A DNA stretch of 64,000 nt from an uncultured Bacilli bacterium (GCA_947627355.1 CANQVX010000002.1:1-64000), one strand, 5' to 3'. Shown: positions 50,633 through 61,017, counted from the stretch's first letter. Translations and numbers: made by a program. Notes: generated by a model from the sequence alone, not told the origin.

Positions 50633-52199
50633 TAAAAAAAGAGTTGGTAATTACCTTAAAAAGTTAAGAAAACAAAAAAAGAAATCAAACGGAAAAAGTT
50701 TTTCACAAGATGACTTAGCAAATGAATTTTTCACAAGATATGGTAAAGAAATATCAATCAACGCAATTGCTGAATGGGAAGGTGGAAATACATTACCTTC
50801 CCCAGAAAATCTTGAAATTTTATCTAACATATATAATAAATCGATTGATGAAATTCTTGATGGAGAAGAAATAAACATAGAAAATTTCAAAGAAAAATAT
50901 TTTATATATGATGGTCTTTGGGGCAATAATTTTGATAATGAAGCAAACTTATATCAAATAAGAAACGAACAAATAAAATTAATAACATCAAGATTCAAAA
51001 CATTACTTTTAACAAGAATTAATCGTCACTTTTCAGTAAATGAAGAAGCTGAATTTAGATTTCTATTTGATAATTTTTATTATGGTATTGGCAAATTTTT
51101 TAATAGAATTAATCACAATAGTTTGGCTGCTAAAGATGAATATTTAATTTTTAAAGAAGCGATTAATAAATTGTTGGTAAAAAACAAAAATATGACAACG
51201 GAACAAAAATACTGGGAATTACAAAAATTGTTTTCAAAAAGAGGGGCAATACATTTTACGTTTATGGATGATGTCAGAGATTTAAAAAATGTTGATATCT
51301 TAAAAATTAGATTTAAAGATCTTGAAGATTGGGAAAAAGATATGTTATTAGCAATGTTTCAAACAATTGAACCGTGGAATCCAAATCCGGCCGAATTTGG
51401 GGCGAAAAGCCTTAAAACGCACGAAAGCCAATATGGAGAATATGATCATGACAAAATAATTAAAGATGAAATAAAAGAATTAATCATGCGTGGGGCATGT
51501 CTTAACAAAAGTTTCTTTGGCGTAAAAATAAGATATACAGAAAAAATAAGAATTATTGATAGATTAGAAGAATTATATAATTTATGTTTGAAACCGATTG
51601 AAATAAGTGTTATTCAAGATGATTTGTCGCGCAAATCATATAAAATAGAAAACAATTTAAAAAATAGGTTTCTGGCTGGATATTATTTTTTGTTACTAGG
51701 TTCGTTGAAAGGAATGAGAAAATTAAATAATTTATATTCCGATATAGAAGAAATATATGATTGGTTTATAAATACAGATGAAATTTCTGAAGAAACGTAT
51801 TTGAACATTGCAAAATTAGAAAGAATTGATACAAATCAAGAAAAAAAATATTGGCTAGCAGAAGTAAAAAGTAGAAGTTCAATTGACAAACATTTTAAAA
51901 AATTTAAAGATACTGAAAAAACAATTTCAGAAGGATTAAAAGAAATTGAAAATTTAAAACAGATGCTTTTAGAAGGGAAGAAAGAATATACCATTTATAA
52001 AGAAAAATACGAAGGCGGAAACAACGAAGAATCCATCAGAAAATGTATTGAAAATTGGAAATCAAAAATGAGTTATTCTGATTTTTTAAGAAGCAGAGAT
52101 AAAAAAGCAACAGAAAATTTATTAAAAGAAATCGATGATTTGTCACTAGAAGAAATTAAAGACAAATATTTTAGAACGGAGGTGTTTGATGGTGAGTGA
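50625..52199 (+). CDS. XRE-type HTH protein with large helical C-terminal domain
   Basis: FSQDDLANEFFTRYGKEISINAIAEWEGGNTLPSPENLEILSNIYNKSIDEIL. Confidence 0.8.
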   Translation: MIDKKRVGNYLKKLRKQKKKSNGKSFSQDDLANEFFTRYGKEISINAIAEWEGGNTLPSPENLEILSNIYNKSIDEILDGEEINIENFKEKYFIYDGLWGNNFDNEANLYQIRNEQIKLITSRFKTLLLTRINRHFSVNEEAEFRFLFDNFYYGIGKFFNRINHNSLAAKDEYLIFKEAINKLLVKNKNMTTEQKYWELQKLFSKRGAIHFTFMDDVRDLKNVDILKIRFKDLEDWEKDMLLAMFQTIEPWNPNPAEFGAKSLKTHESQYGEYDHDKIIKDEIKELIMRGACLNKSFFGVKIRYTEKIRIIDRLEELYNLCLKPIEISVIQDDLSRKSYKIENNLKNRFLAGYYFLLLGSLKGMRKLNNLYSDIEEIYDWFINTDEISEETYLNIAKLERIDTNQEKKYWLAEVKSRSSIDKHFKKFKDTEKTISEGLKEIENLKQMLLEGKKEYTIYKEKYEGGNNEESIRKCIENWKSKMSYSDFLRSRDKKATENLLKEIDDLSLEEIKDKYFRTEVFDGE

Positions 52200-53328
52200 T
52201 TATCAAACCGCATCATTGTTGAAATATTTAAGAAAAAGTTATAATTATACAACCCAAAAAGTTGCTGAAATGGTTGGCGTAAGCAAAGCCGCGGTTAGTA
52301 AATGGGAAAATGGTGATGATATTACGACCGAACATTTGTACGACTTAGCTAAATTATATAATGTATCTTTTCAAGAATTATATCGCGGCAAATTAGAAAA
52401 AGAAGGTAATACCGATTATTGGAGACGAAATTACGTTTTATCTAATTTTGAATTAGAAACCGACATAAGCAAAAATAATATAGAAGAAATAAAAAAATTT
52501 TTTGAACGTTGCAATATGGTACAAACAAGATTTTTCGAGATGTTACCTCAATGGGCTTTTGAAAAATTGAGTGATAGTGAATTAGAAGAATTTAATTTTC
52601 TTAAGCAATATTTTAAATTTGATTCTAATTATTATTCTCGTGTTAAATATGGGCCATTACATTTATCTTATCCAAGTGAAGAAGATGAAAAAAATTTCGT
52701 GCAAGAAATCATAGAAGGAAACAAAAACATAGAGAAAGAATGTTATTTATGGGAACTAAGAAAACTTTATGATTTTGATTATGATATAAAGTTTGATGAA
52801 ATTATGGAAAGTAATAGTTTAAAAACTATAGAATATTTGGTTTCAAGTTTGAGTCAAATCGAAAAAGATGAACTTCTTTATGAATCGTTGCCTGTAGAAG
52901 AAGAAAAAAACATAGAGTCATTTTATGGCACATCAAAAGCGGTAGTTGTTGAAAGAGATACAACAAATGATGAAATAGAAAACGATCCTATTATTAAAAT
53001 ACTCATTAAATATGGCGCCAATTGTTTGCATCAATACAAACTAGATGAAAAAGTATGGGATAAAAAAATGTTTGATGCTGTTGAAGGTAAAATTTATGAA
53101 ATTAACAATGATATTGTAGAAAAATATAAAAGCAAATCTATAAAATTTAGTGGAAAAATTGTAATATCGATTTTGGAAGACTGGAAGGCCTTTACTTATC
53201 AAGATTATTTATCGTTTATAGATAAAGATAAAACTGACACAATTAGTGACATAGTAAATTTAAAAGATTCTAATCCTTTGAAATATTATGAAAATCTATT
53301 AAAAAGAAACAACATTTTTAGCAACTAA
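52189..53328 (+). CDS. XRE-type HTH protein with large C-terminal domain
   Basis: YTTQKVAEMVGVSKAAVSKWENGDDITTEHLYDLAKLYNVSFQELYRG; overlaps preceding gene. Confidence 0.85.
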   Translation: MVSDYQTASLLKYLRKSYNYTTQKVAEMVGVSKAAVSKWENGDDITTEHLYDLAKLYNVSFQELYRGKLEKEGNTDYWRRNYVLSNFELETDISKNNIEEIKKFFERCNMVQTRFFEMLPQWAFEKLSDSELEEFNFLKQYFKFDSNYYSRVKYGPLHLSYPSEEDEKNFVQEIIEGNKNIEKECYLWELRKLYDFDYDIKFDEIMESNSLKTIEYLVSSLSQIEKDELLYESLPVEEEKNIESFYGTSKAVVVERDTTNDEIENDPIIKILIKYGANCLHQYKLDEKVWDKKMFDAVEGKIYEINNDIVEKYKSKSIKFSGKIVISILEDWKAFTYQDYLSFIDKDKTDTISDIVNLKDSNPLKYYENLLKRNNIFSN

Positions 53329-53342
53329 ACAAGGAGAAAAGA

Positions 53343-54680
53343 GTGGTTATGAAAGAAAAATTCAAGCAATTAAAATCATTTAATTGGCGGCTGTTTATTG
53401 CGCTATGTGCCCTAGCTTTAATTCCAGCCATTTATCAAACAGTGAGGACTTTTATAATTTCATCTAATACAAGTAGTTCAGCATTTGACGTTATTGGCCA
53501 AATGGAATGGTATGATTTAATTAACGAAACCCTACAAGCATTTCTTATCATTCCTTTATATTCAATATTAAATAAAATATTTAAAAGACAAAAAGAAGAT
53601 TTTGCTAAATATACTTTTAAAACAGGGCTTATAGCATTCATATTATATACGTTGTTTTCTATAGGAGTATTAATTTATGGCTCTGTTTTAGTTGGTGCTA
53701 TGAATCCTAAAGAAGTTGATTTATCTGTTGCTAACTATTACTTACAACTTGAAACAATAGCATTTATGATTAGTATTATTGTTAGTTTTGTCAACGTTGT
53801 GTTTGTTGTTGTTGGGAAAGATAAAAATGTTTATATATTTTTAGGCATCAACACCATTTTAACTATTATTGCTGATTTATTATTGATACCAAACATGGGA
53901 ATATATGGTGTAGCTGTTTCAAATATTGTTGTTAATCTATTACTTGCTATAGCAAGCATTACATTATTAGTATTAGAAAAGCATTTAAAACCTAATAAAT
54001 TTACTAAAGCAGATTTGCCAATATTTAAGCAATGGTGTAAAGTTGGTGTTTTTTCTGGAACCCAACAATTTATTGATAATTTGATTTATGCCATAATGGT
54101 TTGCAAAATGGTTAATATGGTTGCCGAACAAGGAAATTATTGGATTGCTAATAACTTTATATGGGGATGGCTATTGATTCCAATAACAGCATTAAGTGAA
54201 GTTATAAGAAGAGATTGTGGGGATAAATATTTACATTTGAAACAATTTAATTACTATTTTGTTGCTGGGGCGACGATATTATTATGGGCTATAACAATAC
54301 CATTATGGACACCATTTTATCGTAGTGTTGAAAACTTATCTAATGCCAAAGATATTTTTGCAATAACAATTAAATTGGCACCATTTTATATTGCTTATGC
54401 TGGTTGTGCCATAATTGATAATATATTTATTGGACTCGGCAAAACAGTATATAATGCTATAAATTCATTAATAATTAATTTGGTTTACTATGGTGTATTT
54501 TATATCTTGTACTTAACAAAGGCTATTACATTCTCAATGAATGTTATTATTTTAATGTTTGGTTTTGGAATGGTTGTACATTTTATAATATCTATAATTG
54601 AAGAAAAGTGTTTCTTGCGCCGGTTTGAAATAAAAAAAGAAAAAAATTTAAATCAAAACGAAGAGACTTTAATTTCTTAA
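53343..54680 (+). CDS. MATE-family transporter
   Basis: 12-TM-like; DLLLIPNMGIYGVAVSNIVVNLLLAIASI; coupled to HTH operon. Confidence 0.8.
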   Translation: MVMKEKFKQLKSFNWRLFIALCALALIPAIYQTVRTFIISSNTSSSAFDVIGQMEWYDLINETLQAFLIIPLYSILNKIFKRQKEDFAKYTFKTGLIAFILYTLFSIGVLIYGSVLVGAMNPKEVDLSVANYYLQLETIAFMISIIVSFVNVVFVVVGKDKNVYIFLGINTILTIIADLLLIPNMGIYGVAVSNIVVNLLLAIASITLLVLEKHLKPNKFTKADLPIFKQWCKVGVFSGTQQFIDNLIYAIMVCKMVNMVAEQGNYWIANNFIWGWLLIPITALSEVIRRDCGDKYLHLKQFNYYFVAGATILLWAITIPLWTPFYRSVENLSNAKDIFAITIKLAPFYIAYAGCAIIDNIFIGLGKTVYNAINSLIINLVYYGVFYILYLTKAITFSMNVIILMFGFGMVVHFIISIIEEKCFLRRFEIKKEKNLNQNEETLIS

Positions 54681-54921
54681 AATTTCAACTTTTTCTAAAA
54701 AAATCGTTCGACAAAATTCGACAAATGGCAAAAATTAGGCCAATTTTTTCGACAAAATAAAACCTCTAAATTTCTTTTAAACCCGCTTCCAGTCTAGTTA
54801 AAATAAAAATTCATAAAACTGACAAAAAAGTTAAAATTATGACAACTAAACTTTTTTTCAAAATGAACGAAATAAGAATCGATGTGGTATAATAAAGATA
54901 CATTAGAGGGGAGAATTAGTT

Positions 54922-56025
54922 GTGAATCACTTAAGAGAAAACATTGCCCATTATATGGAAATGAAACAAATAAAGTTATATACACATCTATTAATAGCAA
55001 TAGCTCATGAACTTGGTATCAGAGGAGAACAAGCCTATAAATTTGCTTTAAAAGAAAAGGCTAACTTTTGTAAGATGTTAAATGGTGAAAGAAACCTTAA
55101 ATTTGAATACATCATACCTCTTGAAAAGATATTTGGTGTACCACTTGCAAGACTAGTAGATGAAGAAGCCTATAAACTACCAGCAGATAAATACAATGTT
55201 CCATATGACAAAGGATTTAGATATTATGCTTATCTAGATGATCCATTGTTATATAAGAAGTGCTTAGATAATAGGTTATGTATTGAAGGTAATTCAATAC
55301 TATCTAACACTGATGAATTTAACAAAACATTTCTAGATTATCTAGTTGAATATAATTCTATCAATGGTGTTTATTATTTATATAACGAATATGGGTTGAA
55401 ACTTAAATGGAGTGAAAATGTCTTTGTTTTAACTAAAAATGGTAATGAAATATCTATGAGATATCGTAGTAGTGTTGAATTTGCAAGACTTGTAGCTAGC
55501 GCTAAAGATGTTAAGTTATTCTATGATATCTATGACACTCATCATATCCTATCATATAGTAACAATACTGTTAGTTATGATTCTATTTTCAATGATTATG
55601 ATTTCATTGAAATCATTATGAATGATAAAGATTTATTCAAACAATTATTTGTTAGTAGTAACATTGAAAGAAAAATAAATAGACTTATAAAAAGAAAGAC
55701 AGGGCGTGAAAGTTATTCATATGATGCTATCAATCCTATTATCAATAAATGTTTAACTCATGCTTTGTTACATGTAGATAAATATAAAAGCCAAGCAATT
55801 AAAATCCTAAAGTTTGGTATTGAATATAATAAACTTATAGCTGATAGCATTGATATGAATGAATGGCATATCTATAATGCTTTAGGTGAATTATATAATG
55901 AAAAACTTGATAGGTTTTATAAACCTATAGTATTCATAAGTTCTAAGATAGGATATATAGAAGATATTGAACTTCATGATTTAGCCTATGAACTTATAAA
56001 ATTTAATAATCCCAAGAGATATTAA
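54922..56025 (+). CDS. HTH-like regulator with long C-terminal domain
   Basis: LKEKANFCKMLNGERNLKFEYIIPLEKIFGVPLARLVDEE. Confidence 0.55.
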   Translation: MNHLRENIAHYMEMKQIKLYTHLLIAIAHELGIRGEQAYKFALKEKANFCKMLNGERNLKFEYIIPLEKIFGVPLARLVDEEAYKLPADKYNVPYDKGFRYYAYLDDPLLYKKCLDNRLCIEGNSILSNTDEFNKTFLDYLVEYNSINGVYYLYNEYGLKLKWSENVFVLTKNGNEISMRYRSSVEFARLVASAKDVKLFYDIYDTHHILSYSNNTVSYDSIFNDYDFIEIIMNDKDLFKQLFVSSNIERKINRLIKRKTGRESYSYDAINPIINKCLTHALLHVDKYKSQAIKILKFGIEYNKLIADSIDMNEWHIYNALGELYNEKLDRFYKPIVFISSKIGYIEDIELHDLAYELIKFNNPKRY

Positions 56026-56057
56026 TCTTCTTGTCAAAGACCATATTGGGATTGGCC

Positions 56058-56088
56058 AGCAAACTTGTGGAATTTGCTGGTTTTTTAA
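56058..56088 (+). terminator. Terminator
   Basis: CCAGCAAActtgtggaaTTTGCTGGTTTTTT. Confidence 0.85.
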
Positions 56089-56132
56089 GTGGACACAAAA
56101 ACCCTTTATACCAGTTGATATAAAGGTTTGAA

Positions 56133-56335
56133 TTAAAGAAGTTTGTCTATAACTCCACTTTCCATTATGTTTCTAATTGTTTTAGATGGAAAATAACCAA
56201 TTATTTTATAAACATCAATACTTTTGATTTCTTTTTCTTTGATGAAATTGAATATTTCTTTTTGAGCACTTGAATTATTTAAATAATCTTTTAAGTCGAT
56301 GTTAGTAAATAATTCAAGAATTGATAAAAAAAATG
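56133..56335 (-). pseudogene. 5'-truncated coding remnant
   Basis: Open minus frame without start: AFFLSILELFTNIDLKDYLNNSSAQKEIFNFIKEKEIKSIDVYKIIGYFPSKTIRNIMESGVIDKLL*. Confidence 0.45.
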
Positions 56336-56350
56336 CACCTTTAAGTGCAT

Positions 56351-57670
56351 TTAATAATCAGTTAGAAGAAATCCTAAATAAAGTGGAATTGTTAATATTT
56401 TATCAACTTTTCCAATATTATAATTTCCTAGTTTAATAACTCCAGCGACATGATATTTTTCAGCATGAGCTAGAATTGTTTTAGAACTCTTGGTATTTCC
56501 GGTTGTAGCTTTGATTTCTATAAGATAACATTCACCTTTATATCTTGTAACAAAGTCTATTTCAAGTCCTGAATCTTTATGATAGTAATATAGTTTTCTT
56601 CCCATTTTAACAAAGATATCAGCAATTAGATTTTCAAAGATTGCTCCTTTATAACCATAAAGATTACCTTGTAGAATATCATATTGTGTGCCGTTTTCTA
56701 ACATACTTACAAACAGTCCGGTATCATTCATATAAACCTTGAAAACATTTGAAATAGCATTTCCATCAAGTGGTAGTTCGGGGAGTTCAAGATTATAACA
56801 ACGTGAAACAATTCCAGCATCTTCAATCCATTGTAAACTGCCCATAAATTTTGAAGCGGTTGCATTCTTTTTTACAATAGAATATTGAAACTTTTTATTT
56901 TCTTTACTAAGTTGTTTTGGAATTGATTGAAAACATTCTCTAATAAGCGGCTTATCAGCATCGCTTGCATATTTTATCATATCATCTTCATAAGAACGTA
57001 CTATATCTCTTTGAAGTGCTAGAACCAAATTCATTTGTTTGGTATCGATAAACTTTTGTACTACTGCAGGCATACCACCAACAATAGTATATTGTAGTAT
57101 TAGTTCAGACATTTTATTATGCAACGCTTCATCAACTGGAGTTAATGTATGTAAGCATTTATTCAATTTATCAATAACTTTTTCACTAACACCATTTGCC
57201 CATAAGAATTCTTCAAAATCAAGTGGTTTCATTTCAATTAGTGTTTCTGAACCAACAGGAACAGATTTGGGTTGTTTACCATAACCACTAACACCGAGAA
57301 GCGAACCTGTACAAATAACATCGAATCGGCCATCAGTATTAAAAAATTTCAAGGATGTTCTTGCTTCAGGGCATTCTTGTATTTCATCAAAGATAATGAT
57401 TGTTTCATGTGGTTCAAAAATAGTGTTATTTCCAATAATGGTTGACATTGTAACAATTAAGTCATCTACTTCTAGTGATCCATTAAAAATAGCACTATAG
57501 TTAGGATTTGCTAAAAAGTTTAGATAAACGACGTTTTTATAATTTTCATTTGCAAACTTTAAAACAGAAAAAGTTTTTCCACATTGCCTTTGTCCTTTGA
57601 TAATAAGTGGACTTTTGTTTGGTGTATTTTTCCATTCTTTTAATATTTTTTCAATTTTTCTTTTTAACAT
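56351..57670 (-). CDS. AAA_14/DUF4143 family ATPase
   Basis: LIIKGQRQCGKTFSVLKFA; IIFDEIQECPEARTSLKFF; CTGSLLGVSGYG; GLEIDFVTRYKGECYLIEIK. Confidence 0.93.
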   Translation of the reverse strand: MLKRKIEKILKEWKNTPNKSPLIIKGQRQCGKTFSVLKFANENYKNVVYLNFLANPNYSAIFNGSLEVDDLIVTMSTIIGNNTIFEPHETIIIFDEIQECPEARTSLKFFNTDGRFDVICTGSLLGVSGYGKQPKSVPVGSETLIEMKPLDFEEFLWANGVSEKVIDKLNKCLHTLTPVDEALHNKMSELILQYTIVGGMPAVVQKFIDTKQMNLVLALQRDIVRSYEDDMIKYASDADKPLIRECFQSIPKQLSKENKKFQYSIVKKNATASKFMGSLQWIEDAGIVSRCYNLELPELPLDGNAISNVFKVYMNDTGLFVSMLENGTQYDILQGNLYGYKGAIFENLIADIFVKMGRKLYYYHKDSGLEIDFVTRYKGECYLIEIKATTGNTKSSKTILAHAEKYHVAGVIKLGNYNIGKVDKILTIPLYLGFLLTDY

Positions 57671-57727
57671 TTTGGTCGCCTCTATCTTGTTTTCAACAAT
57701 ATTATAGACATAAGTAAAAAACTTTTT

Positions 57728-57799
57728 CAAGGGAGTTTTTTCAAATTTTGAAACTTTTTCAAGCGAGTTTTTTGAAATTTTGAAACTTTTTCAATGGAG
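57728..57799. repeat. 32-bp-period TTTTTCAAGGGAG-type repeats upstream of ATPase gene
   Basis: GGGAG, GCGAG and TGGAG units end at 57735, 57767 and 57799. Confidence 0.8.
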
Positions 57800-57830
57800 T
57801 TTTTATCAACAGAAATGCTCAAAATATAAT

Positions 57831-57945
57831 TTTTACACGTTCTTGGCAAAATTTTGATGTCGATTTTACACGTTTTGGGGTAAATTTCAACACCAATTTT
57901 ACACGTTTTACTATATTTTTAGAGTGCAAAATTACACGTTTTACT
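57831..57945. repeat. 33-bp-period repeat array, TTTTACACGTTTT core, 4 units
   Basis: ACACGT at 57835, 57868, 57901 and 57934. Confidence 0.9.
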
Positions 57946-58011
57946 TATTTTGTTTTATATTTTTGTGCGTTTGCAAATGAAGAGGGAATACAACAATAAA
58001 GAGCGTTTTTG

Positions 58012-58080
58012 GGGAGTACGCTCGCAAAACATTAGGGAGTACGCTCGCAAAATGTTAGGGAGTACGCTCGCAAAATAAAA
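58012..58080. repeat. 23-bp tandem repeat, 3 units
   Basis: GGGAGTACGCTCGCAAAA at 58012, 58035 and 58058; variant at 59619. Confidence 0.95.
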
Positions 58081-58096
58081 GACACCCATTGGATGT

Positions 58097-59440
58097 CTAG
58101 TATTCTTGAATTAAAAAAGTAAGGTAATGTGGTATATATAAAATGTTTTTTTCTTTTGCAATGTTGCCTTCTCGAATCTTGATAGCACTATCAACATGAT
58201 AATGATTATAGTCTTGTAGGATAGTGTTTAATGATTTAGCTTTGCTGCTTGTGGATTTTACTTCTATCAAAGTACATTTGCCTTTAAATCTTGTGACAAA
58301 ATCTATTTCAAGGCCACTATCTTTATGATAGTAATATAGTTTCCTATTCATTTTACTAAAAGCATCGGCTATGATGTTTTCATAAATAGCACCTTTATAA
58401 ACAAGTAAATTTCCATTTAAGATATCTTTTTGTGTTCCATCTTCAAGCATAGCTACAAACAAGCCACTATCTTGCATATAAACTTTGAAAATATCATCTT
58501 TTTTATTTCCTTCAAGTGGAAGTTCAGTTATAGATAGGTTATAACAACGATTTATTATTCCCGCATCTTCTAGCCATTCTATTGCTCTTTTAAAACTTTT
58601 GTTTGTTCCTTTTTCATTAACTTTAGAAAATTGAAACTTTTTGTTTTCTTTAGCTAATTGGCTAGGAATAGATTTAAATACCGCAAGGATTGTTGCCAAT
58701 TCTTTTTTATCTATATATAACGAATTATCGGAACTTAAATGTCTACCAAAATCATCTTGATACGATTCTAAGATGTTGCGTTGTAATTTTAATACTTTGT
58801 TTAAATCACCTGTTTCGATAAATGCATTTACAACTTCTGGCATACCACCAACACAGATGTATTTACGAAACAAATCAGACATTTTAGTATGAATAGCTGG
58901 TAATACTTCTTTACATTCTAAAAAACATTTCTTTAATTCTTCAATTGTTTTGTTAGAAATTCCATTTGCCCATAAGAATTCTTCAAAATCCATGGGTTTA
59001 AGATAAATGACTTCTTCATATCCTACTGGAATAGCATTATCACCTTTATTGCTATAGCCTTTGATTCCAAGTAAAGAACAGGTGCATATAACATCATATC
59101 TACCATCTTCATAAAAATATTTAAGTGATGAACGAGCGTTAGGACAGTCTTGAACTTCATCAAAGATAAGAAGAGTTTTATAAGGAACTACATTAACGTT
59201 TGGAATGTATGCTGTTATTTGACTAATTAAGTCATTAACAATAAATGAATGATCAAATATAGAACGCAATTCTTGGTTTTTTCTAAAATCAATATAGATA
59301 ACGTTTTCATAGTTATCATTTGCAAATTGTCTTACTATATAGGTTTTTCCTACTTGTCTTAATCCTTTTATTACAAGAGGTTTTTTATCTTTGCTTTCTT
59401 TCCATTTTAACAATTCATCATATATCTTTCTTTTTAGCAT
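58097..59440 (-). CDS. AAA_14/DUF4143 family ATPase
   Basis: LVIKGLRQVGKTYIVRQFA; LLIFDEVQDCPNARSSLKYF; GLEIDFVTRFKGKCTLIEVK. Confidence 0.93.
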   Translation of the reverse strand: MLKRKIYDELLKWKESKDKKPLVIKGLRQVGKTYIVRQFANDNYENVIYIDFRKNQELRSIFDHSFIVNDLISQITAYIPNVNVVPYKTLLIFDEVQDCPNARSSLKYFYEDGRYDVICTCSLLGIKGYSNKGDNAIPVGYEEVIYLKPMDFEEFLWANGISNKTIEELKKCFLECKEVLPAIHTKMSDLFRKYICVGGMPEVVNAFIETGDLNKVLKLQRNILESYQDDFGRHLSSDNSLYIDKKELATILAVFKSIPSQLAKENKKFQFSKVNEKGTNKSFKRAIEWLEDAGIINRCYNLSITELPLEGNKKDDIFKVYMQDSGLFVAMLEDGTQKDILNGNLLVYKGAIYENIIADAFSKMNRKLYYYHKDSGLEIDFVTRFKGKCTLIEVKSTSSKAKSLNTILQDYNHYHVDSAIKIREGNIAKEKNILYIPHYLTFLIQEY

Positions 59441-59486
59441 AAAATCAGCCTCCACACAGATTATTATAACAACATAATAAAAAAAT

Positions 59487-59562
59487 TCAAGGGAATGTCG
59501 GTGTTAAAACGCAAATTTTTCAAGGGAATATTGGTTGTATTTTTAAATTTTTCAAGGGAATG
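59487..59562. repeat. 32-33-bp-period TTTTTCAAGGGAAT repeats upstream of ATPase gene
   Basis: CAAGGGA at 59489, 59522 and 59554. Confidence 0.85.
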
Positions 59563-59782
59563 TTTATAAAATTTGTGTTTATAAACAAAAGCGAAAAGCA
59601 AAATAATAGATATTTTTTGGGAGTGCGCTCGCAAAAAACATTAAGGTGTAACAAGAAATTGTTCAAAGTTGCTATTTATAAAAAAATGATTCTACCGGTA
59701 ATTTTATTAACAAATTTAATTTTGAAGTTTAAAATTGCTAATAACAATCTTTTTACCGGTCAAATCATGTTTTTTAATTGTT

Positions 59783-60988
59783 TTATTTATCTTCTAGTAA
59801 CCATTTAGCAATATCTTTAATGATAACTCCTTGAAATGTAAAATCTTCATGATGAGTTCTAGCAATTATCATCTTTGGGTAGGCATCTCTGATTTTTAAT
59901 AATGACGAAACTTCACGTTTAAATGTTTCACTTTCTAAATCATCGCCGATTTCACTTGATACTTGGATGTATATTTTTTCATTTCTTTTTTGAGCAACAA
60001 AAGTAATTTCTATATCATATAATTTACCAACATGTACTTCATATCCACGTCTTAACAATTCGATTAATACTATGTTTTCATAAACCTTTCCAAAGTCAAT
60101 GTTGGTTGTACCAAGAATAGCATATTTAAATGAATGATCAGCCAAATAATATTTTTCTAATGAATTTAGGTATTTCTTACCTCTGATATCATATCTACTA
60201 ATCTTATAAAATGCAAAGGCGTTGCATAAATAGTCAATATATCTTTTAATAGTTTTATCAGTGATTTTATTTTTTTGTAAATTAATTGATTTAGTGACAT
60301 TAGTTACTGATGTAATGTTAGAAATATTATCAATTAAAAAGTCTGATAAACTATTTAATATTTTTTCATTTCGAATATTATATTTTGTTTTTATATCTCT
60401 AACGATTAGAGTATTATAAACATCTTTGATATATAAATATCTATCTTCTTGATTGTTATAAACATATGAACCAGGCATTCCACCATCGATAACGTATTTA
60501 CTAAAAGATGATTCAATATCATCATAACCATAATACTTCATGTATTCTTTAAATGAAAAAGGATAGACTTCAATTGGAAAAGTTCTTCCGATAAATAAAG
60601 TTGCTAAATCACTACTAAGTAAGAAAGCATTAGAACCAGTGATATAAATGTCATATTTTTCTTCTGCGTGTAGCCAATTAATTGCTTTTTCAAAATCTTT
60701 ACACATTTGAACTTCATCGATTAAAACAAAATTATTGGCGTCTTTGTTATATCTATTACTTATGTAATCATAAAGAGCATTGCAATCAGCTATTTTATCA
60801 AATTCTTTAAGATTATAGTTAATATGAATCACATTATTATCTTTGCCGTTTTCTTCAATATATTGTTTGAATGCTTCTAGCAATTTTGATTTTCCCGAAC
60901 GTCTTATACCTGTTATAACTTTGATATCTGGTGTTTTCATAACGCTGATTAATTTATTTAAATATGTGTCTTTTTTAATTAGTTTCAT
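59783..60988 (-). CDS. AAA_14/DUF4143-type ATPase, subfamily similar to 25004-26296
   Basis: VITGIRRSGKSKLLEAF; VLIDEVQMCKDFEKAINWL; YITGSNAFLLSSDLATLFIGR. Confidence 0.92.
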   Translation of the reverse strand: MKLIKKDTYLNKLISVMKTPDIKVITGIRRSGKSKLLEAFKQYIEENGKDNNVIHINYNLKEFDKIADCNALYDYISNRYNKDANNFVLIDEVQMCKDFEKAINWLHAEEKYDIYITGSNAFLLSSDLATLFIGRTFPIEVYPFSFKEYMKYYGYDDIESSFSKYVIDGGMPGSYVYNNQEDRYLYIKDVYNTLIVRDIKTKYNIRNEKILNSLSDFLIDNISNITSVTNVTKSINLQKNKITDKTIKRYIDYLCNAFAFYKISRYDIRGKKYLNSLEKYYLADHSFKYAILGTTNIDFGKVYENIVLIELLRRGYEVHVGKLYDIEITFVAQKRNEKIYIQVSSEIGDDLESETFKREVSSLLKIRDAYPKMIIARTHHEDFTFQGVIIKDIAKWLLEDK

Positions 60989-61017
60989 AAATCATCACCC
61001 ATTATTTATTATATATC

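Noticed and set aside
57831-58080. Possible CRISPR array
   Set aside because: Repeats are short and degenerate with no ~30-bp invariant repeat alternating with unique spacers, and no cas genes are in the window
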